Source: Diphasiastrum complanatum (taxonomy: Eukaryota > Streptophyta > Lycopodiopsida > Lycopodiales > Lycopodiaceae). From it: 64,000 nucleotides of DNA. Position numbers and translations under genes: made by a program. This document shows positions 12,201-22,138 of the stretch, in pieces (the stretch's first letter is position 1; every line of letters begins with the position of its first letter). The notes below the pieces were generated by a model that saw nothing but the letters and a program-made list of their open reading frames with translations, was not told the DNA's origin and ran no database searches. Location of the stretch: assembly GCA_029204225.1 (NCBI GenBank), contig CM055102.1, forward strand, positions 24,273,390 through 24,337,389, read 5' to 3'.

Positions 12201-14954
12201 TGAGGAGCATCTCAGGACTGTCTTAAAGTTACTTAGGCAGGAGAAGCTTTTTGCCAAGGAGTCCAAATATCTGTTCTTCCAGAAAAGGTTGTTATACCTT
12301 GGTCACATTATTTCGGATCATGGGTTGGAAATTGACCCAAATAAAGTCCAACAGGTACGTGAATGGCCTATTTCTAAAACCATCCGAGAAGTTAAGTCCT
12401 TTTCGGGCTTCACGGGGTTTTTTCATAGATTCATCTTGAACTATGCATTAATTGCATTGGCCTTGACGAATGTCCTCAGAGGGGCTAAAAGAGTTAGCCG
12501 GCACAGTAAGTTCAGTCCTCCAGTTACTTTGACTGAAGAGTTGAATCAGAGTTTTGAAAACCTCAAATACTGTGTGACTACAGCGCATATTCTACACATA
12601 GTGGATCCTAACAAGCCATATGTACTTGAAACGGATGCCAGCGACTATGCTATAGGCGCAGTCCTATATCAGGATGGTAGGCCGGTAGCTTTTGAAAGCA
12701 AGAAGTTGGACACTGCTCAAAGGCGGTATTCCACCTATGACAGGGAACTTTTTGCAGTTATTCATGCCCTGAAAGTTTGGAGACATTATTTGTATGGCTC
12801 CCAATTTACCATAGTTCCATCAAGCGTTTAAGTATATTAACGATGTGGTCGACCTTAGGGGTTGTAAGGCCAGATGGTCAGAGATGCTCCAAGAATTTCA
12901 TTATGACATTGAGTACCGGAAGGGTACTTCTAATAGCATCGCGGATGCCTTAAGCCGGATTGAAGAGGTTAATCAGTTAAGCTTTTCTGAGATTCAATCT
13001 GAGTTGTATCTGTCCTTAAGAGATTTGTGTAAGACCGATAGGTACTTCGGTCGTATTTGGCTAGACGTCCTGGCAAGTTCTCTAGATCTAATGATGAGCT
13101 TGGAATGCAGGATTCCAAGATTTCTCCTCAGGACAAGATACAAAGAGACTATTCCATTAGGAATGGGTTCCTTTTCCGGAATGGAAAAGTTTGTGTGTCA
13201 GAAAATGATGATATAAGGGCCCAAATCCTGCATGAATGTCATGACAGCCCTTGTGTAGGGCACCCTGGCGTGCAAAGGACGCTTGACTTAGTAAAAAGGA
13301 ACTTTTACTAGCCAAACTTAAAAAGTCAAGTGGAGGCATATGTGTGCAAGTGTGCACAATGCCAAGTTAATAAAGCTGAAAGACTTAAGGCAGCTGATTT
13401 GTTAATGCCCTTGGAAATTCCCAAAGGAAAGTGGGAAAGCATTTCCATGGACTTTGTGGTTGGGCTACCTCGGACGGGGAAGCAAAATGATGCCATTTGG
13501 GTAATAGTTGGCAGGTTAACTAAAATGGCGCAATTCATACCAACCAAGCAGACTGTCAAAGCTTCTGAACTTGCTCAGCTTTTCGTTGAAAAGTTGTTCA
13601 GGTTGTTTGGTTTGCCGAATGACATTGTTATTGATAGAGATCCAAAATTCACTGGCAAATTCTGGCAAGCGTTCTTTGAGAAATTAGAGACCACTTTAAG
13701 TTTGGGGTCATCAGATCATCCTGAATTAGATGGTCAGACAGAGAGGACGAACCAGTCTATGGAAGATATGCTTCGGGCATATGTTTCCAGAAGACAGTCG
13801 GATTGGGATAGGTACCTTCCAATGATTGAGTGTGCTTATAACAGCGCAAAGCACTCATCGACGGGTTTTAGTCCATTTTCTCTGATGTATGGTTTCCAGC
13901 CTAGGGCTCCCATTTCAGTGGGCCTCAAAGGCCTCAAGGTTAAAGCAGCAGTAGATTTCCTGCATGATATGCAAGGAATGTTGCTTGTTGCTCGTGAAAA
14001 CGTAAAAAAGGCTCAAGATAGAGCCCAGTTTTACGCTAATCAAAAGCGACAACCTAGGGTCTATGAGGAGGGGACTTGGGTATATCTTAGAATCCCAAAA
14101 GATTCTAAGGTACTAAGGACTGGAAAATGCCCTAAGTTTATCACCTCGGTATGCAGGACCATTCCGTATAGTAAAGAAACTCCATCGGAATGCCTACTAG
14201 CTGGAGCTACCTCAAGGTGTTAAAGTCCATCCTGTTTTTCACATTAGCGGTTTAAAGGAAGGACTTGGTGGAAAGGATGACTTGATACCTCAGGAGGACT
14301 TAGTTCAGCTGGAGGACCTGACACCTACTGAACCACAGGCCATTGTTGATGTACGTCAACGTGGACTCAGAACCCAGCAGGTAACTGAGTACTTGGTTCG
14401 TTGGAAAGGAAGTTTTGAGGACGATGATACTTGGGAAAAGGAACATGACCTTAAACTGAGGTTCCCTAGATTCCTTCCTTAGATAAGGAATTTTTTAAGA
14501 AAGAGGGAATGTTAGGGACCAACTCCCTTGGGTCCCAAACCTAGACTTGAGACAGGATGATGGCTGGGCCTGTAGACTTGACCGGTGACTCGTGAACCTG
14601 CATGGTTGCCACGTATCATGATCTAGGTGTGCACATGGCTTGGAGTCTCTCTCCTTGGAGATATACAAGGGGAGGAAGGCTCAGTTGCCATCCATTCTAT
14701 CTACCTAGGAGGAGGTGGATGGAGAGCGTGTGCACGGCCAGAATGTTTGCTAGCATGAGGCAGGAGATGGCTGAGAGCCTAGGCGGTGGTATGGGACGTC
14801 GTCTAGGATGGAAGTCGGATCCAGCTTAATACGGTCACAGGCCAGGGCACGGAGGGTGGACCTGGATTAGGTCCTACGGCGGGGTGGAACGTGAATCGTT
14901 CGGTCTCTTGTGGTTAACCGGCACCTGGAGGTTTGCAGTAAGTAGCGATTGTAA

Positions 14955-15029
<75 letters not shown>

Positions 15030-15628
15030 TATCACAATGGTAGTAGACATAGGACTTCACAAACCTCTAAAAGAAAAGAATCAGTTCTATGTTTATGTGG
15101 ACAATATGAGTTGCTCCAAAATAGAGACATTCATTTTTGTGCACATCTCATGACAAACTAATTCTTTAGTGATCCAAATATCCACCGCTTATTATCTCAA
15201 AAATGAAGGTAAGGACTACCAAAAGCTCATCAATGTCTATGAGGTACCAAAGGTATATAAACCCAAAAGAGTACACCAAGTGTGATCTAACGAACAAGCA
15301 GGCTGAATAGCTTTGTCCTGCACATAATGCAAGTTTTTTGGTTTTATTTTGCATCCCAAGTATACATTACTCCGCACAATATCAAGGAATGGAAGTTCGC
15401 TCAAAAGAAAAAAATTCTAAAATACACCTAAAACTAACACTATGTGATGGAAGGGCTTATTCTTTTAGACCTTTTACCCACCCTAGAATCATTTACATGC
15501 TTGTTCAACCACTTTCATTATATATTTAAAATCCCAACCACTTTGTTTGAAACGTTTCATACGTTTCAAATGTTTCAAACATTTCATACATTTCAAACGT
15601 TTGAAAGTTTCATATTCAACCACAAACT

Positions 15629-15703
<75 letters not shown>

Positions 15704-16369
15704 GATTGATCCCTATCAGATTCCAACTCAAAGATAGGACAGTGGTAGCCCTATAATGACAAGAATATTAGGGTTTATATTTCAAGTTCCAAGTAAACTG
15801 CCGTGCTATTTCATCTTTTAAGCTTCACATTCACTGGTATAAATACTCGCCCACACCTTACTTCCTTTAGTCAAAAATGCCCACCGGAAATTCCTATTAA
15901 ACTCCAACTCGAGGTTAGGAAAGTGGTAGCCCTAAAATGACAAAAACACTAGGGTTCATAATCAAAGTTCCAGATAAACTGCCGTGTTCTTTCATCCTTT
16001 AAGCTTCACATCGACCATGGTCAATAGATGCCAATGCTGTGATAAGACTGAGCTGAAGCATAGAGCCCACAACTTAGTCCTGGACCAAAAAAAATACAAG
16101 CATTCAAAGATGCTAACTGTTCCAGGTGAACGAACGAGATAATCAATTCGCACAGCTTTCTGAAGGAAGCTAAAACAGTACATAGATTTTGATGTCAGTA
16201 AAAAAAAGAAAGAACAAACAGCCAATGCCTTCTTCCCAACCTTGGACGCAGCATCATCAGCTTTAGGGTCGGCATCGTCTGCACGCCCCTCCAAATCAGC
16301 AGCACCATCCATGTCCCCTTCAACCTCTTCCGGAATTTCACCCCCATAAACTTCATGCTCCTCCTCCAT
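5416..16369 (-). CDS. PABN: Nuclear poly(A)-binding protein (PABN/PABP2 type), first two exons
   Basis: The gene encodes the N-terminal half of a PABPN1-like protein, which binds poly(A) tails in the nucleus and supports polyadenylation. Exon 1 (16369-16241) encodes an acidic N-terminus with [11 protein letters not shown], typical of plant PABN proteins. Exon 2 (5518-5416) encodes the coiled-coil helix [20 protein letters not shown]. Donor AAG|GT and acceptor CAG|GAG join in phase 0, and the second donor CAAG|GT leaves phase 1, as expected before the RRM. The 10.7-kb intron holds gypsy and hAT insertions. The RRM and Arg/Gly-rich tail are not visible down to position 1. They may lie beyond the window, or the gene may be broken. 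The exons themselves are undamaged. Confidence 0.85.
6331..8545 (+). pseudogene. Strongly decayed Ty3/gypsy pol in PABN intron 1
   Basis: Pieces occur in gypsy pol order across changing frames. An RT fragment ([16 protein letters not shown], catalytic DD changed to DN) lies at about 6385-6420. An RNase H fragment ([16 protein letters not shown]) is near 6735-6785. The integrase zinc region and start of the core (CSTCQQN, then [15 protein letters not shown]) are near 7370-7450. An integrase C-terminal tail is at 8170-8541. The core Asp in the MDF-type motif is replaced (AMKFV). Many stops mean it is dead. It is on the plus strand, opposite to the host gene, and is the oldest-looking gypsy copy in the window. 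No LTRs were recognised. Confidence 0.75.
8546..9041. other. No gene seen; possible gypsy 3' flank
   Basis: The stretch follows the decayed gypsy pol and precedes the hAT left end. It could include that element's degraded LTR, but no TG...CA boundary or repeat partner could be fixed. Confidence 0.4.
9260..9289. repeat. (GA)n microsatellite
   Basis: About fifteen GA units lie immediately upstream of the hAT ATG at 9295, in its 5' leader. Confidence 0.95.
9295..9544 (+). CDS. hAT transposase exon 1 (BED zinc finger)
   Basis: The exon encodes the N-terminus of a hAT transposase. ATG at 9295 is followed by DPLWDHVTI and a BED-type finger, [11 protein letters not shown] with downstream histidine IRAHLL. 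The same layout (xxWEHV..., [16 protein letters not shown]) appears in the hAT copies at 28-31 kb. The exon ends at GAGAG|GTAAAC in phase 1. BED fingers bind the transposon ends. The fragment is intact, but the rest of the protein is missing downstream. Confidence 0.75.
9716..10197 (+). CDS. hAT transposase exon 2, truncated gene
   Basis: Acceptor GGTAG|AT restores the frame from exon 1. The exon starts with a Pro/Ala/Arg-rich linker, then a segment [20 protein letters not shown] and [16 protein letters not shown], the helical region that precedes the DDE core in plant hAT proteins. It ends at a probable donor (TAC|GTACTA). The catalytic core, expected in the next exon, is lost at the gypsy junction near 10245, so the transposase cannot be functional. 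Confidence 0.65.
10256..10573 (-). pseudogene. Inverted gypsy gag (capsid) segment
   Basis: On the minus strand this reads as a gag capsid with [15 protein letters not shown] and [14 protein letters not shown], typical of plant gypsy gag. The rest of gag follows on the plus strand after the C22 run. The two halves therefore face each other, and an inversion or a template switch joined them. Confidence 0.7.
10574..10595. repeat. (C)22 homopolymer
   Basis: An uninterrupted run of 22 C sits exactly between the inverted and the forward gag halves. It may be real or may mark an assembly or sequencing problem. Confidence 0.9.
10600..11400 (+). pseudogene. gypsy gag 3' end and protease
   Basis: The fragment encodes the gag C-terminus, then a zinc knuckle [14 protein letters not shown] (CX2CX4HX4C), then an aspartic protease with active-site DDGSTHNF in place of the usual D(S/T)G. 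A TAG at 11208 interrupts the protease, and later segments ([25 protein letters not shown]) continue in frame beyond it. The gag part changes frame near 10665. Confidence 0.8.
11515..13050 (+). pseudogene. gypsy reverse transcriptase and RNase H, broken
   Basis: RT blocks occur in order: [46 protein letters not shown] and catalytic YLDD (12157-12168). RNase H follows with [21 protein letters not shown] and [12 protein letters not shown], and the connection region reads [16 protein letters not shown]. Breaks: TAG at 12043, TAA at 12178 just after YLDD, and a frame change near 12825 in the RNase H tail. The catalytic residues are retained, so decay is moderate. Confidence 0.85.
13180..14223 (+). 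pseudogene. gypsy integrase, broken
   Basis: The zinc-binding HHCC domain reads [13 protein letters not shown] and CAQCQ, broken by a TAG at 13309-13311 where Trp is expected. The DDE core follows with SMDFVVGLP (first Asp), DRDPKFTG (second Asp) and GQTERTNQ (Glu), all three present. The frame is open from 13330 to 14223. Near 14140 it leaves the family reading before the C-terminal domain. Confidence 0.85.
14282..14482 (+). CDS. gypsy integrase C-terminal chromodomain segment
   Basis: The segment carries [20 protein letters not shown] and [14 protein letters not shown], a chromodomain-like motif at the end of pol. This places the element among plant chromoviruses, whose chromodomain may guide insertion to modified chromatin. 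The clade within chromoviruses is not decided here. Confidence 0.7.
   Translation: MIPQEDLVQLEDLTPTEPQAIVDVRQRGLRTQQVTEYLVRWKGSFEDDDTWEKEHDLKLRFPRFLP
14510..14956 (+). repeat. 3' LTR of the gypsy element
   Basis: The LTR starts TGTTAGGGACC right after a purine-rich tract (AAGAAAGAGGGAA) and ends ATTGTAACA, giving TGTTA...TAACA inverted ends. A TATA-like ATATACAAGG is near 14660. It abuts a (CT)n tract at 14957, so the element appears to have landed in or beside a microsatellite. Confidence 0.75.
14957..15025. repeat. (CT)n microsatellite
   Basis: About 34 uninterrupted CT units directly follow the LTR end. Confidence 0.95.
15547..15612. repeat. Palindromic word cluster (GAAACGTTTC type)
   Basis: Repeated TTTGAAACGTTTCA, ACGTTTCAAATG and TTTCAAACGTTTGAAA words fill about 65 bp, the same word family as the hAT ends at 27.55-31.79 kb. 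A (CT)n tract follows. No target duplication or second end was found. Confidence 0.5.
15631..15700. repeat. (TC)n microsatellite
   Basis: About 35 uninterrupted TC units. Confidence 0.95.
15712..16011. repeat. 119-bp direct repeat, period 181 bp
   Basis: Copies at 15712-15830 and 15893-16011 share GTGGTAGCCCT, ACTGCCGTG and TTTAAGCTTCACAT with scattered substitutions and no length change. They lie in intron 1 a few hundred bases downstream of PABN exon 1. Confidence 0.85.
16241..16369 (-). CDS. PABN: PABN exon 1
   Basis: The exon has 43 codons from ATG to donor AAG|GTTGGG. The chosen start gives [18 protein letters not shown], matching the usual plant N-terminus. An in-frame ATG lies seven codons upstream (16390) but its extension is unlike the family. 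The segment is rich in Asp, Glu and Ala, with two ADDA-type repeats. Confidence 0.85.
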
Positions 16370-16866
16370 CTTCCTTCCTTCCTTCCACACAGATACTACG
16401 AGATGGATCGATGCACGCCCAATCCTTCTTTTTCTGACAAATAAATAGAGAGATGGATCGAAAGGTAAACCAGCTAAACCTCGATACTGCTATTTTTATT
16501 TTCTCGATGAAGGATGAAGCCCCTTCTGCTATACCCAAAAACTGCTGCCAATTAGGAACATATTTAGGTATGTGTATGTATGTGTGTGTCTTTGGAACTG
16601 TGCATTAGGTTAATTTTTGGTTCTTCATATTTCTAAGAGTATAGTTTTAGGTCTTTTGACGTTTTGACCTTTGTTGGCAATAGAGTATTATGGTACGTTG
16701 TCGTTGTCGATAGCATATCTCGATAACTTATTGCGATGGTTTTGTAAGTTCTCGCTCCAAAACCTTACTATACTGCTATTTTTCCTCTCGAAACCCTATA
16801 AAACAAATCCACGCACGCTCTTTCTCTCTCCGTGGTCACACTCGTCTTTTTTCCATGACCTTTATA

Positions 16867-16870
<4 letters not shown>

Positions 16871-16911
<41 letters not shown>
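16871..16911. repeat. (CT)n microsatellite upstream of PABN
   Basis: About 20 CT units lie roughly 500 bp upstream of the PABN start codon (on its coding strand this is GA-rich). It could lie in the promoter, but nothing here shows function. Confidence 0.9.
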
Positions 16912-16912
<1 letters not shown>

Positions 16913-18036
16913 AGCGCGTTCCTCTCTCCTTTGCAATTTATACCTGGTTTCTTTCCATAAGTTTCAAAAAACAAGTGTTCTCTCTCTAGAAGCTTCCAAT
17001 AACACGTGTGCTGTCTCTAAATTTTCAAACCCACGTCAAATGCTTTTCAAATGCCCTTCAAGGACGTTCTAGGGCAAACATGGACCAATGGAAATCTGCA
17101 AATCCCATTCTCTAACTGGGGTGACATTCTCTCAAGCCCTCTTAGAGAAAAACTACATCCCCTAGATGCACTATCGAGCTCTACAGAATAATCCTTCTCC
17201 TAATGCATGACTACGCCTATCAAATTTGAACAAAACTATTGCAGCTATTGCCACGTTCAATTCTAACTAGTTCTAACTTTGAAATCATCTGAATTTGTTA
17301 AATTGATTTCGTAGAGACCAAATATTGTTGTATCGAATACTATAGTATCGAATATAGCTACTGTATTGAAGTAAGTTCATACTAAACTATAAGAGCACGT
17401 AATCAGATTACAATAGAACAGAGTAGCATTCAATCATTCTAACATAATACTCAACGCAATAAAATTGTATAATCAATTTAGTAAGTAGCATGTATAAATC
17501 AGATTAATCGTGAGCACAAAACAATAGCAGATGCAACCGCGTACTCAAAATTATCTCTAAGTATATGATTGACTATGTTTGATGAACTTCTGCTAATAAG
17601 CAGTAGGCGTTTCTAGCAATGCCCTATATTAATCTCCAAGATCAATAACTTCTATTCATTGATTTAATCTTAACCTAGAAAATGATCAACTATTGGTACT
17701 AGTTATGAATGTTGTTTAGGCTAATCCAAATGATAGTTGAAGACAATTGTTTCATTGTAGATCGCAATTTGAGCTTAGCCAAATTGCGCTATTACTTATC
17801 TAGTTGAGCTTTTTGGAAATTACTTGATGATAGTTAGGGCAAGTCATTAGCTTTACAATGAGCGAAAAGACGTTCTATTAACATTCAATAGCTCGAACAC
17901 CTTCAATACTCTATCATTGTTGAACCCGACTATTAGCCATTCCTGTGTATTTCTACAAACTGTGTAAAAATGCGAGTAAAACTATAGACATTAAATGGAT
18001 GTATATTAAAGATAAATTACGAGGATAAATCCAACA
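16912..18036. other. PABN upstream region; includes LTR of a copia remnant
   Basis: No gene was recognised. The right part belongs to a minus-strand copia LTR whose first base is 18036 (TGTTGGATTTATCC read on the minus strand). Its left limit could not be fixed. Confidence 0.5.
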
Positions 18037-18305
18037 CTCCCCCTTAAATCTAAATCCACGAATGCCTTGACCTTCAAACTTAGTTCTACACATAATATTT
18101 CGTGTGCAACCAAGCTCAACACCTTCGTGAAAATATCAGTTGTCATGTCTCGCGTTCAATAGTATTCCAAGCTGATCTCTTTGTCCAAAACTTTGCTTCT
18201 GACATAGTGATACTTGATTTTAATGTGCTTACTCTTGGAATGAAACTTAAGATTGGCCGATAAAGCAATAGCACTTTGATTATCACAAAAGACAATTGTG
18301 GAGTT
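18037..18305 (-). pseudogene. copia RNase H tail, polypurine tract and LTR start
   Basis: On the minus strand the sequence reads CDNQSAIALSANLKFHSKSK, HIKIKYHYVR and TTDIFTKVLSL, the C-terminal end of copia RNase H (usual motif ADIFTK). A stop interrupts it after SLEYY. A polypurine tract (AAGGGGGAG) lies at about 18037-18045 and the LTR begins with TGTTGGA. Only the end of the element is present. Confidence 0.85.
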
Positions 18306-18399
18306 TACATACACGATTCTCTTTGTCGTTGATTATACAACCTTCGAATTGTATCATGTAGATATCTTCTTTGATAGTTCTATTTAGATAAGTTGTCTA

Positions 18400-18500
18400 C
18401 ACATCCGTATGATGTATCTCCAGATTCACTGTATGATAGCTGATGTTTTTACTAAGGCGCTAAGCTTGGATGCACACAAAATTCTTTGTACAAAACGATA
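18400..18500 (+). pseudogene. Second copia RNase H tail, opposite strand
   Basis: The plus strand reads HCMIADVFTKALSLDAHKIL, homologous to the RNase H tail that lies on the minus strand 100-450 bases away. The two tails thus form a diverged inverted pair. It lies upstream of integrase and RT of the next element, which is not the normal order for copia. Confidence 0.7.
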
Positions 18501-18699
18501 ATAGAATGCTTCACTACCGAACTGAAAGTCTCAGTATAGTCAATATTTCGGGATCTAGGAAAATCCTCATGCGAGAAGTCGAGTTTCCTTCGATCGATAC
18601 GTCTTTTTGCTTTGTGTTTGATCTTGAATATCCATTTGTAATCTACTACATTTCTGCTGGCAGGTAATTTGACAATAGTCCAAGTATGGTTTTTTTTAT

Positions 18700-20778
18700 G
18701 AGAGATAAATATTCTCTATTGATGGGTTATCTCCATACAGCAAAGGAGCAGTGAAGATCAGCTTCAACAATGATTTGTCCATTTGTGTTTGTAACATCCT
18801 TCATGTTCCTCACTTGTCGAAGAACCTATTATCAGTCTCTAAGAAAATTGATGAGGGCTACACTGTTACTTTCTCATCTGAGCAGTGCACAATACTCGAG
18901 GAAGATACTCCTCTGACTACATGCACTAGAGTCGAAAATCTTTATGTACTCTCTAACTCAGTTGCATTAGCTAGTATCTCTAATGAAAATGTAAGCGACA
19001 ATGTTGTTCTGTGGCATAGTTGATTTGGACACGTGAATACAAGATCACTTTCTTATATGCGTTGTAATAATTTAGTTGATGGACTGAATTTTCCTTCTTC
19101 ATTAGATAGGAAATCTTTCTTTTGTGAATCATGCATCTATGGGAAGCACTCTAGAAGCAAGTTTCCAAAATCACATTCCATCAAAACAAAGCATGTATTG
19201 GATCTTGTACTTAGCGATATCGGTGGTCCAATGCCAACTCCGTCATAAGGAGATGCAATATATTTTATCACTTTCATAGATAATTATTTTAGATGGTCTA
19301 CAGTCATGTTCATTAAGCACAAATCTAAAGCCTTTGAATGCTTCAAGAGATTCAAGACAATGGCTGAGACACAAACGTCTACAAAAGTGAAGGCACTCCG
19401 AATTGATGGTGGCGGCAAATACATCTCCAACGAGATGTCCAACTACATGGCTAAACATGGTATTAGAAGAAAGTTCACCACTTCCTATTCACCTCAACTG
19501 AACGGATTGCAGAAAGGAAGAATCGAACTCTTTTCAACTCAACCAAATCCATGCTACATCAAGCACACCTACCTGCGAAGTTCTAAGCAAAAGCTACTGC
19601 CACAGCCTATTACGTGCATAACAGATTCAGCACCAAAGTCGTCAACAACAAGACTCCTCATGAAGTTTGGCATGGGCACAAGCCTAGTGTCAGCCATTTA
19701 AAAGTCTTTGGCTGTATATGTTTTGTTCACATTCATAAACAGCTTAGGAAGAAGCTGGATCATAGGACAAATAAATGTATTTTCATTGGCTATCCTAATG
19801 AACATAAAGCTTATAAAGTTTATGATCCATTCACCAATGTAGTATTTGTCTCTAGGGATGTAATACCTCAACAACATACATACTATGATTTCAAAGAGCC
19901 ATCGATAAACGATGCTATGTCATTTCATCCTATTTTACGTAGCATGGATTCTTCCAACGTTGATGTTCCTTCCAGAAGCCGAGCAGCCGACAATACCTGT
20001 CATCAGACCAAACCAAACTAGCTCGAGCAGATCTGGAAAAATTCAAGAAGAAGCATCATCGCATTCTGGTCAACCAAATGTCCGTAGATCATCACGAACT
20101 CGGACAGTTCCTGAGAGGTATGCACCTCAATCATTCTGGACTTCATCAGAAGAACCAGAGAGCCTAGCCGAAGCAATTAACTCCAAGGATGCTGTGAAGT
20201 GGCAAGAAGCTATGGAAAGCGAGTACAACTCACTTTTGACGAATCAGACCTGGACATTGGTCGACTTCCCCACTCACAAGAGAATTATCGACAACAAGTG
20301 GATCTTCAAGAAGAAGATCAACTTTGATGGTTCCATTGCCAAATGGAAAGCACGGCTGGTGGCTAAAGGATTCACTCAAGTCCAATGAGTGGATTATCAA
20401 GAAATTTTCAGCCCTGTCGTCAAGATGCAGTCAATCAGGACTCTGATTGCGTTAGCAGCCGCGGAAGACCTCGAAATACACCAAATGGATGTCAAGACAT
20501 CATTTCTCAATGACAATGTTGAAGAGGAACTATACACCTTCCAACCAGAAGGATTCGAAGTCAAAGGCCAAGAGCACAAAGTGAGCAAGCTGCACAAAGC
20601 AATCTACGGTCTGAAACAGACCGCAAGAGCATGGTTTTATAGAATCAACTCTTATCTCATTCAATTGGGATTTGCAAACAATTCAGCTGACTGTAATGTT
20701 TATTCGAAGCATATAGGCGCCAATTCAGCTCACATAGCTATTTACGTAGATGATGCATCATACATTTTTAAATTTTGA
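18700..20778 (+). pseudogene. Ty1/copia pol: GAG-pre-integrase, integrase, RT
   Basis: GAG-pre-integrase: LHVPHLSKNLLSVSK, then the zinc-type H...H...CESC region (18985-19150), with a TGA at 19021. Integrase: Asp in VLSDIGGP, second Asp in RIDGGGKY; the Glu motif (AERKNRT type) is present but in a shifted frame at about 19500. RT: QEAMESEYNSL, NKWIFKKK, ARLVAKGFTQV, QMDVKTSFLN and catalytic YVDD (20743-20754). The reading breaks at 20387 (TGA) and ends soon after YVDD. RNase H and LTRs are not attached. Dead copy. Confidence 0.85.
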
Positions 20779-21289
20779 GCTTCGTCACCATCTTTTGGAT
20801 TGTTGAGGCCATTGTTAGATTCTTGTTATAGCTAGAGCAAAGCAAACGTCCAGGACGGATCAGGTTCTCAATCCAGTTCAAGGTGAAGTTTCAAGTCTCG
20901 GATCGTCCCCCGGTACTGGTAGAATAACATTGATGAGAATAAGCGATTGATGCCTAAAGATTTTCAGCTTCTATCCAGATTAAGAGATAGATATTATGGT
21001 CTTCACAGGGGTGAGGCCTCTATGACTCGTCCACCTCCAAAGGATAGAACAAACATTTTCACACGGACGACTTGCAAGCAATCAAGACCAAAGCAATCCC
21101 AACACCCTGAGACATTCACGGGGAAGAAAATACATAGTAAAAGGGTAAAGAAAAAAAATACAAATGAAAATGAAACTCTTGAATCTGATAGCTCGACAAG
21201 TACCGATGCAGAAGAACACATTTTAGAAGAGGTTTTGCAAGGCTATCGATATTGTGTTTTCACTAATTTCTGATCATGATGTACCATAA
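20779..21289 (+). other. No family recognised; possible small ORF
   Basis: An open stretch from 20947 to 21273 encodes a basic then acidic peptide (KRVKKKNTNENE, LESDSSTSTDAEEH). It could be the start of the unidentified ORFs that follow. No known motif. Confidence 0.3.
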
Positions 21290-21673
21290 ATGCCTGAGAA
21301 TACTATAAATAAATTGAATATTCTAGTACGTACTCCTTATGATCCTACTCAAAAAAAAATTGAATCCGATTATTGTAATGAATATGAAAAAAATATTAGT
21401 AAGAAGATTGATGGACTCAATGGTTACTTTTCTTTAACTATTCTTGAAAGTGATTATATATTACAATTTCATGATTTTGATTGTAAAGTTCTTAAGAAGA
21501 AAAGAGAAAATGTAACGGATGTCATAATTGATGGTGGGCTAGTGATACTACAATACACCATCAGTAAAGATTCAAAGAAAGAAGTTTTCATCGTCATTGG
21601 TCTTTTTGTAGAACAAAATCTCATGCACAACGATGAAGTGTTTATTCTTTTGAAGAGGATTATTCTACAATGA
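21290..21673 (+). CDS. Unidentified ORF, 127 codons
   Basis: The ORF runs from ATG to TGA and encodes a Lys/Glu/Ile-rich protein with a hydrophobic beta-like middle (DVIIDGGLVILQYTIS, EVFIVIGLFVEQN). I do not recognise the family. A reading in the same direction continues past the stop (PTAKLFVVPYAS) and a second ORF with similar composition lies at 22139-22570. It may be an old transposon gene, a captured host fragment or a decayed gene. AT content is higher than in neighbouring elements. Confidence 0.35.
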   Translation: MPENTINKLNILVRTPYDPTQKKIESDYCNEYEKNISKKIDGLNGYFSLTILESDYILQFHDFDCKVLKKKRENVTDVIIDGGLVILQYTISKDSKKEVFIVIGLFVEQNLMHNDEVFILLKRIILQ

Positions 21674-22138
21674 AATCCAACTGCAAAACTATTTGTGGTT
21701 CCTTATGCATCCAAGTAAGTATTATATTGAGCCTTATTTGTTGTACTGCTAGCTTTACTTTGGTAAGATATCAAAAAAGTGAGCAATAAAAAAATATTTG
21801 TTTTACAAGCTGCATTGGAGTTTAAATATAATCTCCATGACCACTATTGTTCATGGGGTGGTGAAACCTATATGCTTAAAAATGAATTCTTGTGAAAACA
21901 CTCACAAAATTTTGATAAACAACTTATGATTCTTGACTTTTGGCCAACTTCAGCCACATCTGTGGCCAAACCAAGAATAATATCAATCAAGGTATCAACA
22001 TTAGTGATGAATGTATTTAGAATTTTATTTAGATAGACCTTTTATGAAAATGATTTGATATTAATTTTTGATGAATAGACTCCCCAACAACAAGATGCAT
22101 TTAGTTGCTGGTGGTTTATACTCTATAATGCAAAGAGA

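Larger units (their letters stand above)
10250..14956 (+). mobile_element. Ty3/gypsy chromovirus with inverted gag segment and one LTR
   Basis: This is a gypsy element in PABN intron 1. Order: an inverted 5' gag segment (10256-10573), a C22 run, then on the plus strand gag 3' end and zinc knuckle, protease, RT, RNase H, integrase, chromodomain, polypurine tract and a 447-bp 3' LTR. There is no 5' LTR. Nonsense codons break gag-pol at 11208, 12043, 12178 and 13309, and a frame change lies near 12825. A related RT fragment is at 45657-45840 and a related integrase fragment at 32315-32600, so this family was once active here. It interrupts the hAT element on its left. Confidence 0.85.
15026..16240. 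other. PABN intron 1, 5' part; no gene
   Basis: The stretch between the gypsy LTR and PABN exon 1 holds two microsatellites' worth of CT, a TTTGAAAC word cluster (15547-15612) and a 119-bp direct repeat. No other coding signal was seen. Confidence 0.7.

Noticed and set aside
14884-15153. Leu/Ser-repeat peptide frames over (CT)n tracts, also at 15489-15737 and 16671-17072
   Set aside because: They only translate the microsatellites.
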